Shown piece after piece: positions 1-9,188 of a DNA stretch of 64,000 nucleotides. The DNA lies in NCBI RefSeq assembly GCF_000382425.1, contig NZ_KB908291.1, forward strand, positions 248,001 through 312,000. The letters are read 5' to 3'. Made by a program: the position numbers and the translations under genes. The notes under the pieces were generated by a model. That model had not been told where the DNA came from, searched no databases, and saw only the letters and a program-made list of their open reading frames with translations. How positions within the stretch are numbered: the first letter of the stretch is position 1; each line of letters opens with the position of its first letter. This stretch comes from Empedobacter brevis NBRC 14943 = ATCC 43319 (lineage in GTDB: Bacteria; Bacteroidota; Bacteroidia; Flavobacteriales; Weeksellaceae).

Positions 1-1792
1 TGTTCGTGTAATTTTGATTAAAATAGCTGACCGTCTTCATAACATGCGTACGCTAGAAAGTATGCGTGAAGATAAACAATTGAAAATTGCTTCAGAAACC
101 ATTTTCATTTATGCTCCTTTAGCGCACAGAATGGGATTGTATAATATTAAATCTGAGTTAGAAGATTTAAGTTTGAAATACACGAAACCTGATGCCTATT
201 TCAATATTGAACATAAACTGACGGAAACCAAATCGGAAAGAGAAAAATATATCAATGATTTTTGTAAAACAATTTCTGAAAAACTGCGGGCAGAAGGATT
301 AGAGTTTGAGATTAAAGGGCGCTCAAAATCAATCAATTCAATTTATAGAAAAACTGTTAATCAGGGAATTCCTTTCGAAGAAGTGTTTGATTTATTTGCT
401 ATTCGTATCATTTACCGTTCAGATAAAAAGAATGAAAAATTCTTAGCTTGGAAAATTTATTCGTTGGTAACAGATTTATTTATTCCAAACCCGAAACGTA
501 TGCGTGATTGGATTTCTCAACCCAAAACAACGGGGTATGAATCTCTTCATGTTACGGTAATGGGACCACAGGCTCGTTGGGTAGAAATTCAAATTCGTTC
601 AGAAAGAATGGATGAAGTAGCCGAAATGGGTATTGCTGCGCATTATAAATACAAGGAAAATGTAACGGACGATGAAACGAAAGTAGATGAATGGATTCAT
701 CAGGTTCGTGAAATGTTAGAGCAGGAGGACACAAAGGATGCAATTGAGTTTATGGATAATTTCAAATTCAATTTGTATTCAAAAGAAATTTATGTTTTTA
801 CGCCAAAAGGAGATTTACATTCTTTACCTAAAGGAGCAAGTTCATTAGATTTTGCCTACTCAATACATACCAATGTCGGAGACCACTGTTTGGGCGCAAA
901 AGTAAATGGAAAATTGTATCCTTTGTCACATCAATTGCAAAGCGGTGATCAAGTAGAAATTATTACTTCAACTCAACAAAAACCTAAATTAGAGTGGTTA
1001 GATTATGTTGTGACAAGTAAAGCGAGAAGTAAAATTAAAGCGTCTTTAAATTCTGATAAACGTAAAGTTGCAGAAGAAGGAAAAGAAATTATTCAACGAA
1101 AATTAAGACACTTAAAAGTTGATTTTAGTGAAAATACAGTTAATCAATTGCAGCAATACTTTAAGTTAAGTTCTAGTCAGGATTTGTTCTACAATGTGGC
1201 AATGGGAATCATTGATAACAATGATTTACGGAAATTTGCAGAGCGAAACACAGGTTTTACAGGTTTAATCAATCGCTTTAGAAAATCAACATTCAATACG
1301 ACGAAGAAAGAAGATCTTCCGGTTGATAAAACAAAATTGGATAGTCTTGTTTTTGGAAATGACGAAGAACGTTTAGATTATGAATTAGCTAGTTGTTGTA
1401 ACCCTATTGCCGGAGATAAAGTATATGGGTTTATTACGGTTTCTAAAGGAATAAAGGTTCATAAAGTAGATTGTCCTAATTCGGTTTCTTTGCAGGCAAA
1501 TTATGCTTATCGAATTATAAAAGCAAAATGGATTGATTCTTCTCAGCAAGAGTTTAAAGCATTGATTGAGTTACAAGGTTTAGATCGTTCGGGAATGGTG
1601 AGTGATATTACATTGGTTATTTCAAAAAACAATTCATTGAACATGCATAGTATCAATTTGTCTGAAGATGCCGGTATTTTTGATGGAAAAATAACAGTTT
1701 CTGTGAAAAATAAAGCTGAATTAGAAAAAATAATGATGGAACTTAAGAATATTGAAGGAATTCAATCCGTAAAAAGAACCTATAAAAATTAA
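1..1792 (+). CDS. rel: RelA/SpoT-family (p)ppGpp synthetase/hydrolase, 5' partial
   Basis: Makes and/or degrades the stringent-response alarmone (p)ppGpp in the cytoplasm. The reading frame is open to the left edge, so the N-terminus lies outside the window; the TTG at 14 is an internal Leu, not a start, because it sits inside the HD-domain motif KIADRLHNMRTL. After the HD remnant come the synthetase domain (about residues 100-210, with KGRSKSINSIYRK and GYESLHVTV), a TGS domain (about 255-320, IYVFTPKGDLHSLPKGA), a Cys-rich segment (LASCCNPIAGDKV) and a C-terminal ACT domain (about 515-590). This is the long bifunctional Rel architecture usual in Bacteroidota. Whether hydrolase activity is intact cannot be judged from the truncated HD domain. 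A clear terminator follows. Confidence 0.95.
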   Translation, partial: VRVILIKIADRLHNMRTLESMREDKQLKIASETIFIYAPLAHRMGLYNIKSELEDLSLKYTKPDAYFNIEHKLTETKSEREKYINDFCKTISEKLRAEGLEFEIKGRSKSINSIYRKTVNQGIPFEEVFDLFAIRIIYRSDKKNEKFLAWKIYSLVTDLFIPNPKRMRDWISQPKTTGYESLHVTVMGPQARWVEIQIRSERMDEVAEMGIAAHYKYKENVTDDETKVDEWIHQVREMLEQEDTKDAIEFMDNFKFNLYSKEIYVFTPKGDLHSLPKGASSLDFAYSIHTNVGDHCLGAKVNGKLYPLSHQLQSGDQVEIITSTQQKPKLEWLDYVVTSKARSKIKASLNSDKRKVAEEGKEIIQRKLRHLKVDFSENTVNQLQQYFKLSSSQDLFYNVAMGIIDNNDLRKFAERNTGFTGLINRFRKSTFNTTKKEDLPVDKTKLDSLVFGNDEERLDYELASCCNPIAGDKVYGFITVSKGIKVHKVDCPNSVSLQANYAYRIIKAKWIDSSQQEFKALIELQGLDRSGMVSDITLVISKNNSLNMHSINLSEDAGIFDGKITVSVKNKAELEKIMMELKNIEGIQSVKRTYKN

Positions 1793-1885
1793 TTTTTTTA
1801 AGTTGATTGACTCTGTTAAATCAATATAAGAATGATTCAAAATATCCAAATGGTAAAATAGAACTCGCTTCTAGAATATAGAAAC

Positions 1886-1915
1886 AAAAAAACTCAACCA
1901 TGTTGAGCTTTTTTT
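1886..1915 (+). terminator. Rho-independent terminator after rel
   Basis: A short hairpin (CTCAAC, loop CAT, GTTGAG) is flanked by an A-tract and followed by a run of eight T. It lies 94 bases past the rel stop. The rest of the 238-base gap before the next gene shows no other feature. Confidence 0.75.
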
Positions 1916-2030
1916 GTTAGATGAGGTTACTAACAAAGGCACAAAGTTACACAAATCTTTTTGATAATATGGCTTCATTTCTGTTGAATAATCTTGTTAA
2001 TTTTACATCCCGAAAACAAACAAACTCGCG

Positions 2031-3008
2031 ATGAACAGACAAAACTATAATCCAATCGAAGAAGTACTTGAAAAAATCAAAGAAAAAGGAGGTTGGGTTA
2101 ACACACATTCACATTTAGACAGAGCTTATTCATTGACTTCGGACACTTTTGCATTATCCAATTCATACTTAAAAGAAAAATGGCATTTGGTTGATGATAT
2201 GAAACGTAATTCATCGGTTGATGACATTTATTTCCGTATGGAAAAAGCAATTAATTTTATGTTAGAGCAAGGTTGTCAAGCAATTGGTTCTTTTATTGAT
2301 GCGGATGAAGTGATTGAGGATCGTAGTATACAAGCAGCTCAACGCTTAAAAGATAACTATGGAAAAGATATCGAAATGCGATTTGCCAATCAGGTTTTGA
2401 AAGGGGTTATCGATCCTAAAGCTCGCGAATGGTTTGATATGTCCTCAGATTTTGTTGATATTATCGGAGGATTGCCTGCAAAAGATTTTGGAAGAGAAGA
2501 AGAACATTTAGACATCTTATTATCAACTGCGAAAGCAAAAAATAAATTGGTTCATGTTCATGTGGATCAGTTTAATACAGATGAAGAAAAAGAAACGGAA
2601 CAATTGGCATTGAAAACAATTGAACATGGGATGCAGGGAAAAGTTTCTGCAGTTCACTCTATTTCAGTAGCAGCCCACCCTAGAAAATACCGCTATGAAT
2701 TATACGATTTGATTAAAAAAGCAGATATGCACATTGTTTCTTGCCCAACTGCTTGGATTGATCATAACCGAACAGAACGTTTGGCGCCTTCGCACAATTC
2801 TGTAACGCCAGTTGACGAAATGATTCCAAGAGGAATTAATGTAGCTTTTGGAACAGATAATATCAATGATATTTACAAACCTTTTTCTGACGGACATTTG
2901 TTGACTGAATTGCGTGTAATGTTAGAGTCATGTCACTTCTATGATGTGGAACAACTTTCGAATATTGCAACAGTAAATGGCTTGAAAGCTTTAGGAATTA
3001 AAAAATAA
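2031..3008 (+). CDS. Amidohydrolase, cytosine-deaminase-like
   Basis: Metal-dependent amidohydrolase of the cytosine deaminase-like group (TIM barrel), 325 aa. Visible metal ligands are H26 and H28 (THSHLD), H177 (HVHVDQ), H219 (AVHS) and D286 (FGTDN). E. coli cytosine deaminase has a catalytic Glu (E217) in the corresponding HCDE motif; here the residue is Q180, so ordinary cytosine deamination is doubtful and the substrate is unknown. It is followed by a strong terminator and then two guanidine-modifying hydrolase genes in the same direction, which hints at a role in metabolism of a guanidino or ureido compound. That link is inference from position only. Confidence 0.8.
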   Translation: MNRQNYNPIEEVLEKIKEKGGWVNTHSHLDRAYSLTSDTFALSNSYLKEKWHLVDDMKRNSSVDDIYFRMEKAINFMLEQGCQAIGSFIDADEVIEDRSIQAAQRLKDNYGKDIEMRFANQVLKGVIDPKAREWFDMSSDFVDIIGGLPAKDFGREEEHLDILLSTAKAKNKLVHVHVDQFNTDEEKETEQLALKTIEHGMQGKVSAVHSISVAAHPRKYRYELYDLIKKADMHIVSCPTAWIDHNRTERLAPSHNSVTPVDEMIPRGINVAFGTDNINDIYKPFSDGHLLTELRVMLESCHFYDVEQLSNIATVNGLKALGIKK

Positions 3009-3030
3009 AATGTATATTTATACAAAATTA

Positions 3031-3058
3031 AATCTCGCAATTGCGAGATTTTTTTTGG
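3031..3058 (+). terminator. Rho-independent terminator after amidohydrolase
   Basis: A perfect 20-base palindrome (AATCTCGCAA and its complement) runs straight into seven or more T residues. Confidence 0.85.
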
Positions 3059-3086
3059 AAAACAAAATTAAAAATCACAATAAACT

Positions 3087-4001
3087 ATGCGATTAAATGT
3101 ACAGAACGAAACGGCTCAACTACAGACTGTAGTCTTGGGTCGAGCAGAGTCTAACGGGGCTAATCCTACACTTGATCAGACTTTTGATGCAAAATCTTAT
3201 GAATCTGTCAAGAATAACGATTACCCGGAAGAAAAAGATTTACTTGCTGAAATGTCAGAATTTGAACAAGTTCTGAAGAAATATGATGTAGAAGTTTTAC
3301 GTCCAACTTTAATAGAAGATTGTAATCAGGTTTTTTCTCGCGATGTCGGTTTTGTAATTGAAGACGAGTTTTTTATAGCGAACATTATTCCGGATCGTTT
3401 AGAAGAATTACAAGCGTACCGTGAAATTAAACATAGATTTAAAGGGAATAAAATCAATGCGTTGCCAGAAGAAGTTTACGTAGAAGGAGGTGATGTGATT
3501 CTATATAACGATTATATTTTTGTCGGAACATATAAGCAGCCCGATTTTAAAACGTTTAAAACAGGACGTACAAATGTTGAATTTGTCAATTATATTAAAG
3601 ACAGATTTCCAAATAAAAAGGTCTTGGATTTTGAATTGAAAAAAAATGACCAGGATCCGTATGAAGGAATTTTACATTTAGATTGTACGTTTAATCCTGT
3701 TGGAAATGACAAAGCAATTATTTACAAAGACGGATTTTTATTTGAACACGAATATCAACAGATTGTAGATATCTTTGGAAAAGAAAATTTATTTGAAGTA
3801 ACGAAGGAAGAAATGTTTTGGATGAATCCAAATGTATTTTCAATTTCTCCTGAAGTGGTTGTTTCGGAAAAGAATTTTACTCGTTTGAATGATCATTTAG
3901 AAAATGTCTGGAATATAAAAGTGGAAGCCATCAATTACCGAAATGTGTCTAAGATGGGAGGATTATTAAGATGTTCAACAATGCCATTAATCAGAAAATA
4001 A
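3087..4001 (+). CDS. Arginine deiminase/DDAH-type guanidine hydrolase
   Basis: Member of the guanidine-modifying (arginine deiminase / dimethylarginine dimethylaminohydrolase / amidinotransferase) superfamily, 304 aa, cytoplasmic. The catalytic layout is present: SRD at 84-86 and EGGD at 133-136 for guanidinium binding, H197 in ILHLDC, and the nucleophilic C296 in GLLRCSTMP near the C-terminus. The chemistry should be Cys-based attack on a guanidinium carbon, giving citrulline-like or ornithine-like products; the exact substrate cannot be read from the sequence. It is followed after one base by the CtlX-like gene, so the two are almost certainly co-transcribed. Confidence 0.85.
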   Translation: MRLNVQNETAQLQTVVLGRAESNGANPTLDQTFDAKSYESVKNNDYPEEKDLLAEMSEFEQVLKKYDVEVLRPTLIEDCNQVFSRDVGFVIEDEFFIANIIPDRLEELQAYREIKHRFKGNKINALPEEVYVEGGDVILYNDYIFVGTYKQPDFKTFKTGRTNVEFVNYIKDRFPNKKVLDFELKKNDQDPYEGILHLDCTFNPVGNDKAIIYKDGFLFEHEYQQIVDIFGKENLFEVTKEEMFWMNPNVFSISPEVVVSEKNFTRLNDHLENVWNIKVEAINYRNVSKMGGLLRCSTMPLIRK

Positions 4002-4002
4002 C

Positions 4003-4941
4003 ATGAAACAAAAACAATATACATCAACTATTTTAATGGTTGAACCTACAGCGTTTTATTACAATCCGGAAACGGCTGTTAACAATTATTTTCAAACTGA
4101 AACAACAGCTTCTCAAGAAGAGATCCAAAAAGAAGCTTTAGCAGAATTTCAGGGAATGGTTTCTGCGTTACGTTCAAAAGGGGTTAATGTAATTACGATA
4201 AAAGATACTGCTTCTCCTCATACACCGGATTCTATTTTTCCAAATAACTGGATTTCTTTTCATGATAACGGTAATGTGGTATTGTATCCTATGTTTGCTA
4301 AAAACAGAAGGGAGGAACGTCGGGAAGAAGATGTGTTAAGTTTATTGGAAGAAAAAGGTTTTCACATTGATGATATAATTGATTTTTCTTCTGCAGAAGA
4401 AGACGAGATTTTTTTAGAAGGAACAGGAAGTATTATTCTTGATCGTGAAAATGAATTGGCCTATGCTTGTATTTCTCAACGTACCGATGAAGATTTACTG
4501 ATTGAGTTTTGTGAAGAATTAGAATATACACCGGTTATTTTTCATGCCAATCAGACGGTAAATGATGAACGAAAACCAATTTACCATACAAATGTAATGA
4601 TGTGTATTGCAGATCAATACGCGATTATTTGTTTGGATTCGATTGATGATAAAAAAGAAAAGAAAGCAGTTTGTGAATATTTGAAGGAAACAAACAAAGA
4701 AATCATCACAATAACAGAAGCTCAAATGCATCAATTTGCTGGTAATATGTTGCAAGTTGGTGGTTTAGGACAACCTTATTTGGTGATGTCTCAAACAGCC
4801 TATAATTCATTAACAGAAGAACAAATTTCGAAGATTGAAAATCATAATCCAATTTTACCTGTTAAAATTGATTTGATTGAAAAACTTGGAGGAGGAAGTG
4901 CTCGCTGTATGATGGCAGAAGTCTTTTTACCAACAAAATAA
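4003..4941 (+). CDS. ctlX: CtlX-like citrulline utilization hydrolase
   Basis: 312-aa protein of the arginine-deiminase-related CtlX family, associated in other bacteria with citrulline use. Family features seen: N-terminal MVEPTAFYYNPETAVNNYF, then SPHTPDSIFPNNWISFH, LEGTGS at 138-143, H195 in IYHTNVMM, and the nucleophilic C302 in GGGSARCMMAE. It starts one base after the preceding guanidine hydrolase stop, so translation is probably coupled. Two paralogous Cys hydrolases side by side suggest successive or alternative steps on arginine-derived compounds (inference). A convergent hairpin follows. Confidence 0.88.
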   Translation: MKQKQYTSTILMVEPTAFYYNPETAVNNYFQTETTASQEEIQKEALAEFQGMVSALRSKGVNVITIKDTASPHTPDSIFPNNWISFHDNGNVVLYPMFAKNRREERREEDVLSLLEEKGFHIDDIIDFSSAEEDEIFLEGTGSIILDRENELAYACISQRTDEDLLIEFCEELEYTPVIFHANQTVNDERKPIYHTNVMMCIADQYAIICLDSIDDKKEKKAVCEYLKETNKEIITITEAQMHQFAGNMLQVGGLGQPYLVMSQTAYNSLTEEQISKIENHNPILPVKIDLIEKLGGGSARCMMAEVFLPTK

Positions 4942-4949
4942 TCTATAAA

Positions 4950-6464
4950 CTAACGATAAATCCGGGGAAACTCGGATTTATTTTTTATCAAATTTAACGT
5001 GATTTCATACGGACTTTTTGTAGATTTTAATGAGAGTAGCCAGCCGATGTAGCTTAAGATAAAAACATCTTGATCATGAGTTGCGAATAATTGATTTAAT
5101 TTTTCTTGGAATAAATCGGTTTCTAAAATTTCAGGTTTATTCAAATATTTCTCAACTAAATTGATATAATCCAATACTCTTTCTTCGTTTACATTCTCCA
5201 AATATACTCGGTATCTACGCTTGAAACTTTTGATTCTATTTAAAGCAAAATCTATATTTTCAAATTGAGCGTGAATCAAAATTTCCATTAGATTTTTGCG
5301 AATTGTCCATAAAATTCCTATTTTTTTCTCATACCAATTATCTGTATGCATTAACTTACTAAGAGACTTTAGTGCAGACACCTGTTCTTTTTGTCCTAAA
5401 AACATAATGTAGGTTGCTTGTAAATCATTTACAATTGATAAAGATGCTTTCTTTATTGAATGGATTAAGACGTTTTCGATGATCTCGATCGCTTTTATCG
5501 ATTGATTTGTAAAATGATAGTTTAAAGCTAAAATTAATTGATGTTGAGGATAAAAAACGGAATAATACAATTTATGCTGTCTTTCCATTAAATTTTCCAT
5601 TTCATTTAGATAAATGAAACTCTGCTCAAACTTTAAATTTCTAAAGCTGAAATTTGCTAAATAATACAAGATTTGAATATGATAATATAAATGATGTTCA
5701 GAATTTTGTTTTTGGTTTTCAAGAAACTCATAACTCGACTTGATATAAGATTCGATTAATCTAAAATCTTGATGGATGGATGCATATTCATTTGCAATGT
5801 ATAAAATTTGCACCAACGATTTATACGTCATGATTTCATTTAATGAAACCTTATAATGAGTCATTGTTGATTGAATCAAAACCTTCAAATCAATAATCTT
5901 TCCTTGATTGTTGATTTTCTCTAATTCTCTTCTCAAATAAGCATAAGCTAAATTTAGTTTCACTTCATGATTGATTTGTTCGAGGTTTGATTGGAGCTTT
6001 AAAGCTAATTCATTAAAATTTTCTTTTTTGTTGAGATGAATATAATGTAATCGTGTCGCGTATATTTCATTCAACAAACTAAATTGTTCAAGTTTTTTTG
6101 CTTTGACTTCTGCTTTTAAGAGACATTTGTAAGCTACTTTTTCTAAATTGTTTTCGTATAAAAACCGCCCAACGACTAATAATTTTAACGCTTCGTTGGC
6201 TTCATTTGAATTATCTTCAAATGTTTTATTCGATAAAAAAAATAATAAACTATCGTGTAATCTTTTTCTCAAAGCATGGTAAGCATCATTATTCTGTTTG
6301 TTATGGTATATTTTTTTGAAATTATTTATATCGTCAGTTTTTAACGATTCTAACAGTTGAATATTTTTGACGTCATTTCGCTTATTGTTTTGCTTTAAAT
6401 AATTAATAAACTCTTTTATGTCTTTATCATTAAGTAATGATATTAATTCAGATAAACTATCCAT
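4950..6464 (-). CDS. Helical-repeat (TPR-like) protein of unknown function
   Basis: 504 aa with no signal peptide or membrane segment. The composition is rich in Leu, Asn, Lys and Glu, and the sequence reads as successive amphipathic helices (for example KCLLKAEVKAKKLEQF, SLVQILYIANEYASIHQD, YIKSSYEFLENQKQ), suggesting a TPR-like superhelix. No catalytic motif or known domain was recognised. It stands alone, convergent with ctlX and divergent from the YiaA/B gene, with a 122-base AT-rich gap upstream. A scaffold or regulatory interaction role is a guess. Confidence 0.75.
   Translation of the reverse strand: MDSLSELISLLNDKDIKEFINYLKQNNKRNDVKNIQLLESLKTDDINNFKKIYHNKQNNDAYHALRKRLHDSLLFFLSNKTFEDNSNEANEALKLLVVGRFLYENNLEKVAYKCLLKAEVKAKKLEQFSLLNEIYATRLHYIHLNKKENFNELALKLQSNLEQINHEVKLNLAYAYLRRELEKINNQGKIIDLKVLIQSTMTHYKVSLNEIMTYKSLVQILYIANEYASIHQDFRLIESYIKSSYEFLENQKQNSEHHLYYHIQILYYLANFSFRNLKFEQSFIYLNEMENLMERQHKLYYSVFYPQHQLILALNYHFTNQSIKAIEIIENVLIHSIKKASLSIVNDLQATYIMFLGQKEQVSALKSLSKLMHTDNWYEKKIGILWTIRKNLMEILIHAQFENIDFALNRIKSFKRRYRVYLENVNEERVLDYINLVEKYLNKPEILETDLFQEKLNQLFATHDQDVFILSYIGWLLSLKSTKSPYEITLNLIKNKSEFPRIYR
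4956..4988. terminator. Convergent bidirectional terminator
   Basis: ATAAATCCG pairs with CGGATTTAT around an 8-base loop, with T-rich sequence on the plus side. It lies at the ctlX end and overlaps the last codons of the minus-strand gene that ends at 4950. Confidence 0.6.
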
Positions 6465-6586
6465 GACGTCTTTTTTTAGAAAATAAATATAAAAATATAT
6501 CGTCAGTTTATGTTAATTATTTGTTTGTTTTAAGAGGAAGTTTAAATGAATTTTGTAACAGAAATTAATTATAAAACGAATGTATC

Positions 6587-7048
6587 ATGGAAACAGTAGA
6601 AAACAATAACAACTTAAATGAAAAAACGTCAAAAAGAAATAAATCGCTGACAAATCCTTACAAACCTACACCTGCATTTGTTGGGGCATCTTGGACAGCA
6701 TTATTAGCAGGAACAGTTGGTTATTGCGTTGGATTATGGAATGCAGCCATGCAACTGAATGAAAAAGGATATTATTTTACCATTTTACTATTTGGTTTGT
6801 TTGCGGTGATTTCTGTTCAAAAAAGTGTACGAGACAAGTCTGAAGGATTGGCCGTTACAGAACTTTATTACGGACTTAGCTGGTTTGCTACAATTGCAGC
6901 AATTGTTTTGTTGGTTATTGGATTATGGAATGCAGATTTACTTCTTAGTGAAAAAGGATTTTACGGAATGTCTTTCGCTTTGAGTGTTTTTTCTGCAATT
7001 GCAGTTCAGAAAAATACACGCGATGCGAAGTTGGCAGAATCAAAATAA
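6587..7048 (+). CDS. YiaA/YiaB-family inner membrane protein
   Basis: 153-aa membrane protein with two copies of the YiaAB two-helix unit, each with the pattern F-x-G-x-S-W followed by VGLWNA and then A-V-Q-K-x-x-R-D. Repeat one runs about residues 29-85 ([23 protein letters not shown]) and repeat two about 90-148 ([31 protein letters not shown] motifs). Four transmembrane helices are expected. The function of the family is unknown; E. coli yiaA/yiaB are stress-related by expression only. It is a single-gene unit closed by a hairpin. Confidence 0.88.
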   Translation: METVENNNNLNEKTSKRNKSLTNPYKPTPAFVGASWTALLAGTVGYCVGLWNAAMQLNEKGYYFTILLFGLFAVISVQKSVRDKSEGLAVTELYYGLSWFATIAAIVLLVIGLWNADLLLSEKGFYGMSFALSVFSAIAVQKNTRDAKLAESK

Positions 7049-7056
7049 ATTTGTTG

Positions 7057-7088
7057 AATAGGTTACGTAGAAATCGTAACCTATTTTT
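7057..7088. terminator. Convergent terminator
   Basis: AATAGGTTACG pairs with CGTAACCTATT around a 7-base loop and is followed by T-rich sequence. It sits between the YiaA/B gene and the minus-strand gene ending at 7087. Confidence 0.7.
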
Positions 7089-7848
7089 ATTTATATTCTG
7101 TCAATAATTTCCAAAACCGTTTGGGCATCAGCTGAATTTGTAATCTTGAATTTTTTCTTGCAGCAATTGTCGTCGAATTAAAATATGATTTCCATAATTC
7201 CTGGTACAAGTTCTCATCTACATCAAGATAAGTTGATGGAACAGTAGACGATTTCGGAGTGAAATTTAATTGTATCTGCTGAACCTGGTTCAATTCTTTG
7301 TCATAAAAAATCCCATATTTCCGAATGCTGTCGTAAATAATCCAATTCTGATCAGCATAACGCTTTCTAAAATGAGTTGTAATTAATGGTAAAACATTGT
7401 ATTTGGGTTCTGTTTTTGCAAAAAATAAATCCTGGTTAATTTTTTCAAAACGAATAAATGCTTCATGGTGATGCTTTTCACGATGAACAGATCGGTACAT
7501 TTTCATGACGTACAAAACAAATTCATTCCCATAATTTAATTGTATAGCAGAAGACTCGTTAATGATTAAGCGGCTATAATAAAAAAGTTTTTCATATGCC
7601 TCAGCTTCTTCAGATAAAAATGTCGCCTGAAATGCCTTATAACTTGTCGAATTTAATTTTCCTTTTAACGTTTTATGCACTCTTTTTGCTTTCATATCAT
7701 CTGTCGTCACGGTATAAATATCGTCAAACATAGAAGGTAAAAAATATTTTTCTGCAACAACTTTTATTTGCTTAGGCTTACGGACGTAATAATCAAAAAT
7801 GAGTGTCAAAAATCCTTCAAAACTATTATCAAAAACATAGATTTCCAT
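7087..7848 (-). CDS. TIGR03915-type DNA metabolism protein (radical-SAM partner)
   Basis: 253 aa, cytoplasmic. The start MEIYVFDNSFEGFLTLIFD and the later WIIYDSIRKYGIFYDKE are characteristic of the TIGR03915 family, which almost always lies beside the radical-SAM protein of the TIGR03916 family, as here. Family proteins are thought to act in DNA repair or modification but the reaction is not established. In some bacteria this protein is fused to a UdgX-type uracil-DNA glycosylase domain; the length here leaves no room for one. Its ATG overlaps the stop of the upstream radical-SAM gene (TAATG), showing tight coupling. Confidence 0.85.
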   Translation of the reverse strand: MEIYVFDNSFEGFLTLIFDYYVRKPKQIKVVAEKYFLPSMFDDIYTVTTDDMKAKRVHKTLKGKLNSTSYKAFQATFLSEEAEAYEKLFYYSRLIINESSAIQLNYGNEFVLYVMKMYRSVHREKHHHEAFIRFEKINQDLFFAKTEPKYNVLPLITTHFRKRYADQNWIIYDSIRKYGIFYDKELNQVQQIQLNFTPKSSTVPSTYLDVDENLYQELWKSYFNSTTIAARKNSRLQIQLMPKRFWKLLTEYK

Positions 7849-9113
7849 TAATCAAAAAGGTTGAGTTGATTGGGTTGATTTTTGAGATATTTACTTTTAC
7901 TAAAGCTTAAAATTCGTTGTTTGATTTGTGGTGCAATTAAATCTTTTTGTTGGTATTGATCATCTGCACATGTCATAAAAAATTTTGCCCTGTTATAGGC
8001 TATTCCCAAACGTTTCAATTGATAAGAATAAATTTTTCCAAATTTTCGGGCAACAACGATTTTTTTTGCAGATTGCACGCCAATTCCCGGAATTCTTAAA
8101 ATTAAATGATAATCTGCGGTATTAATATCTATTGGATAAAGATGTAAATTTCTCAACGCATAACTTAATTTTGGATCAATATCAGTATCCAAATGTGGAT
8201 TTTGTTGATTCAATATTTCATGCACATCAAATTGATAAAAACGCATCAGCCAATCGGTTTGATAAAGTCGGTTTTCTCTCAATAAAGGAGGCTGGGTTCC
8301 AATAGAAGGTAACATTTTATCCTGATGGTTAATTGGAATAAATCCGGAATAATACACACGTTTCAATTTAAAATCATTGTAATATTGATTGGCCGTGTAC
8401 ATAATCTGCATATCGTTTTCGGGAGTTGCCCCAATCACCATTTGTGTCGATTGTCCTGCAGGAACAAATGTGGGAGTAGATTTGATTAATTTTCGTTCCG
8501 CATTAAATTCTTTCATTTGCTGCTGAATAACTCCCAACGGCTTTTTTACATCTTCATGCGATTTTTCAGGCGCAACCATTTTCAGTCCTTGTTCTGTTGG
8601 TATTTCTAAATTTATGGACATTCTGTCGGCATACAAACCAGCTTCTTTCAATAATTCATCGCTTGCTCCCGGAATAGTTTTGAGGTGGATGTAACCGTTA
8701 AAATTCTCTTCTAAACGCAGTTTTTTTGCAATCAAAAGCAATCGTTCCATTGTAAAATCAGCATTTTTGAAGATGCCGGAACTTAGAAATAAACCTTCAA
8801 TATAATTCCGACGATAAAAATTAATGGTTAAATCAACAACTTCTTGAACGGTAAAAGCGGCACGTTTTACATCGTTACTTCTGCGGGAAACACAGAAAGC
8901 ACAATCGTAAATGCAATGATTGGTTAATAAGATTTTGAGCAATGAAACACATCGGCCGTCTTCTGTAAACGAATGACAGATACCGGACATAGCAGCATTT
9001 CCAAGTCCTTTGTTGGTGTTTTTTCTTTTACTCCCACTTGAAGAACATGAGACATCATATTTAGCTGCATCAGCTAAGATGTTCAATTTTTCATTTATCC
9101 TATCAAAATTCAT
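7848..9113 (-). CDS. Putative DNA repair/modification radical SAM protein
   Basis: 421-aa TIGR03916-type protein. The Fe-S cluster motif CIYDCAFC (Cx3Cx2C) sits near residue 75, in a TIM-barrel radical-SAM domain; GICHSFTEDGRCVSLLK precedes it with further Cys. Near the C-terminus there is a helix-hairpin-helix (LRIPGIGVQSAKKIVVARK) of the type used to bind DNA non-specifically. The combination suggests radical chemistry on DNA. It is first in a two-gene operon with the TIGR03915-type partner, overlapping it by one base. The product and lesion are not known; the call rests on motif order and gene pairing. Confidence 0.88.
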   Translation of the reverse strand: MNFDRINEKLNILADAAKYDVSCSSSGSKRKNTNKGLGNAAMSGICHSFTEDGRCVSLLKILLTNHCIYDCAFCVSRRSNDVKRAAFTVQEVVDLTINFYRRNYIEGLFLSSGIFKNADFTMERLLLIAKKLRLEENFNGYIHLKTIPGASDELLKEAGLYADRMSINLEIPTEQGLKMVAPEKSHEDVKKPLGVIQQQMKEFNAERKLIKSTPTFVPAGQSTQMVIGATPENDMQIMYTANQYYNDFKLKRVYYSGFIPINHQDKMLPSIGTQPPLLRENRLYQTDWLMRFYQFDVHEILNQQNPHLDTDIDPKLSYALRNLHLYPIDINTADYHLILRIPGIGVQSAKKIVVARKFGKIYSYQLKRLGIAYNRAKFFMTCADDQYQQKDLIAPQIKQRILSFSKSKYLKNQPNQLNLFD

Positions 9114-9188
9114 TCTGCTTCGCTTTGTGCAAAAAGAATTGGTTAGAAAGCCATAAGGTGTCGTCAGAAAAAGATTAACACAAAAAGT

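Noticed and set aside
14-16. TTG as start of the rel gene
   Set aside because: It encodes Leu inside the HD motif and the frame is open to the window edge, so it is an internal codon of a truncated gene.
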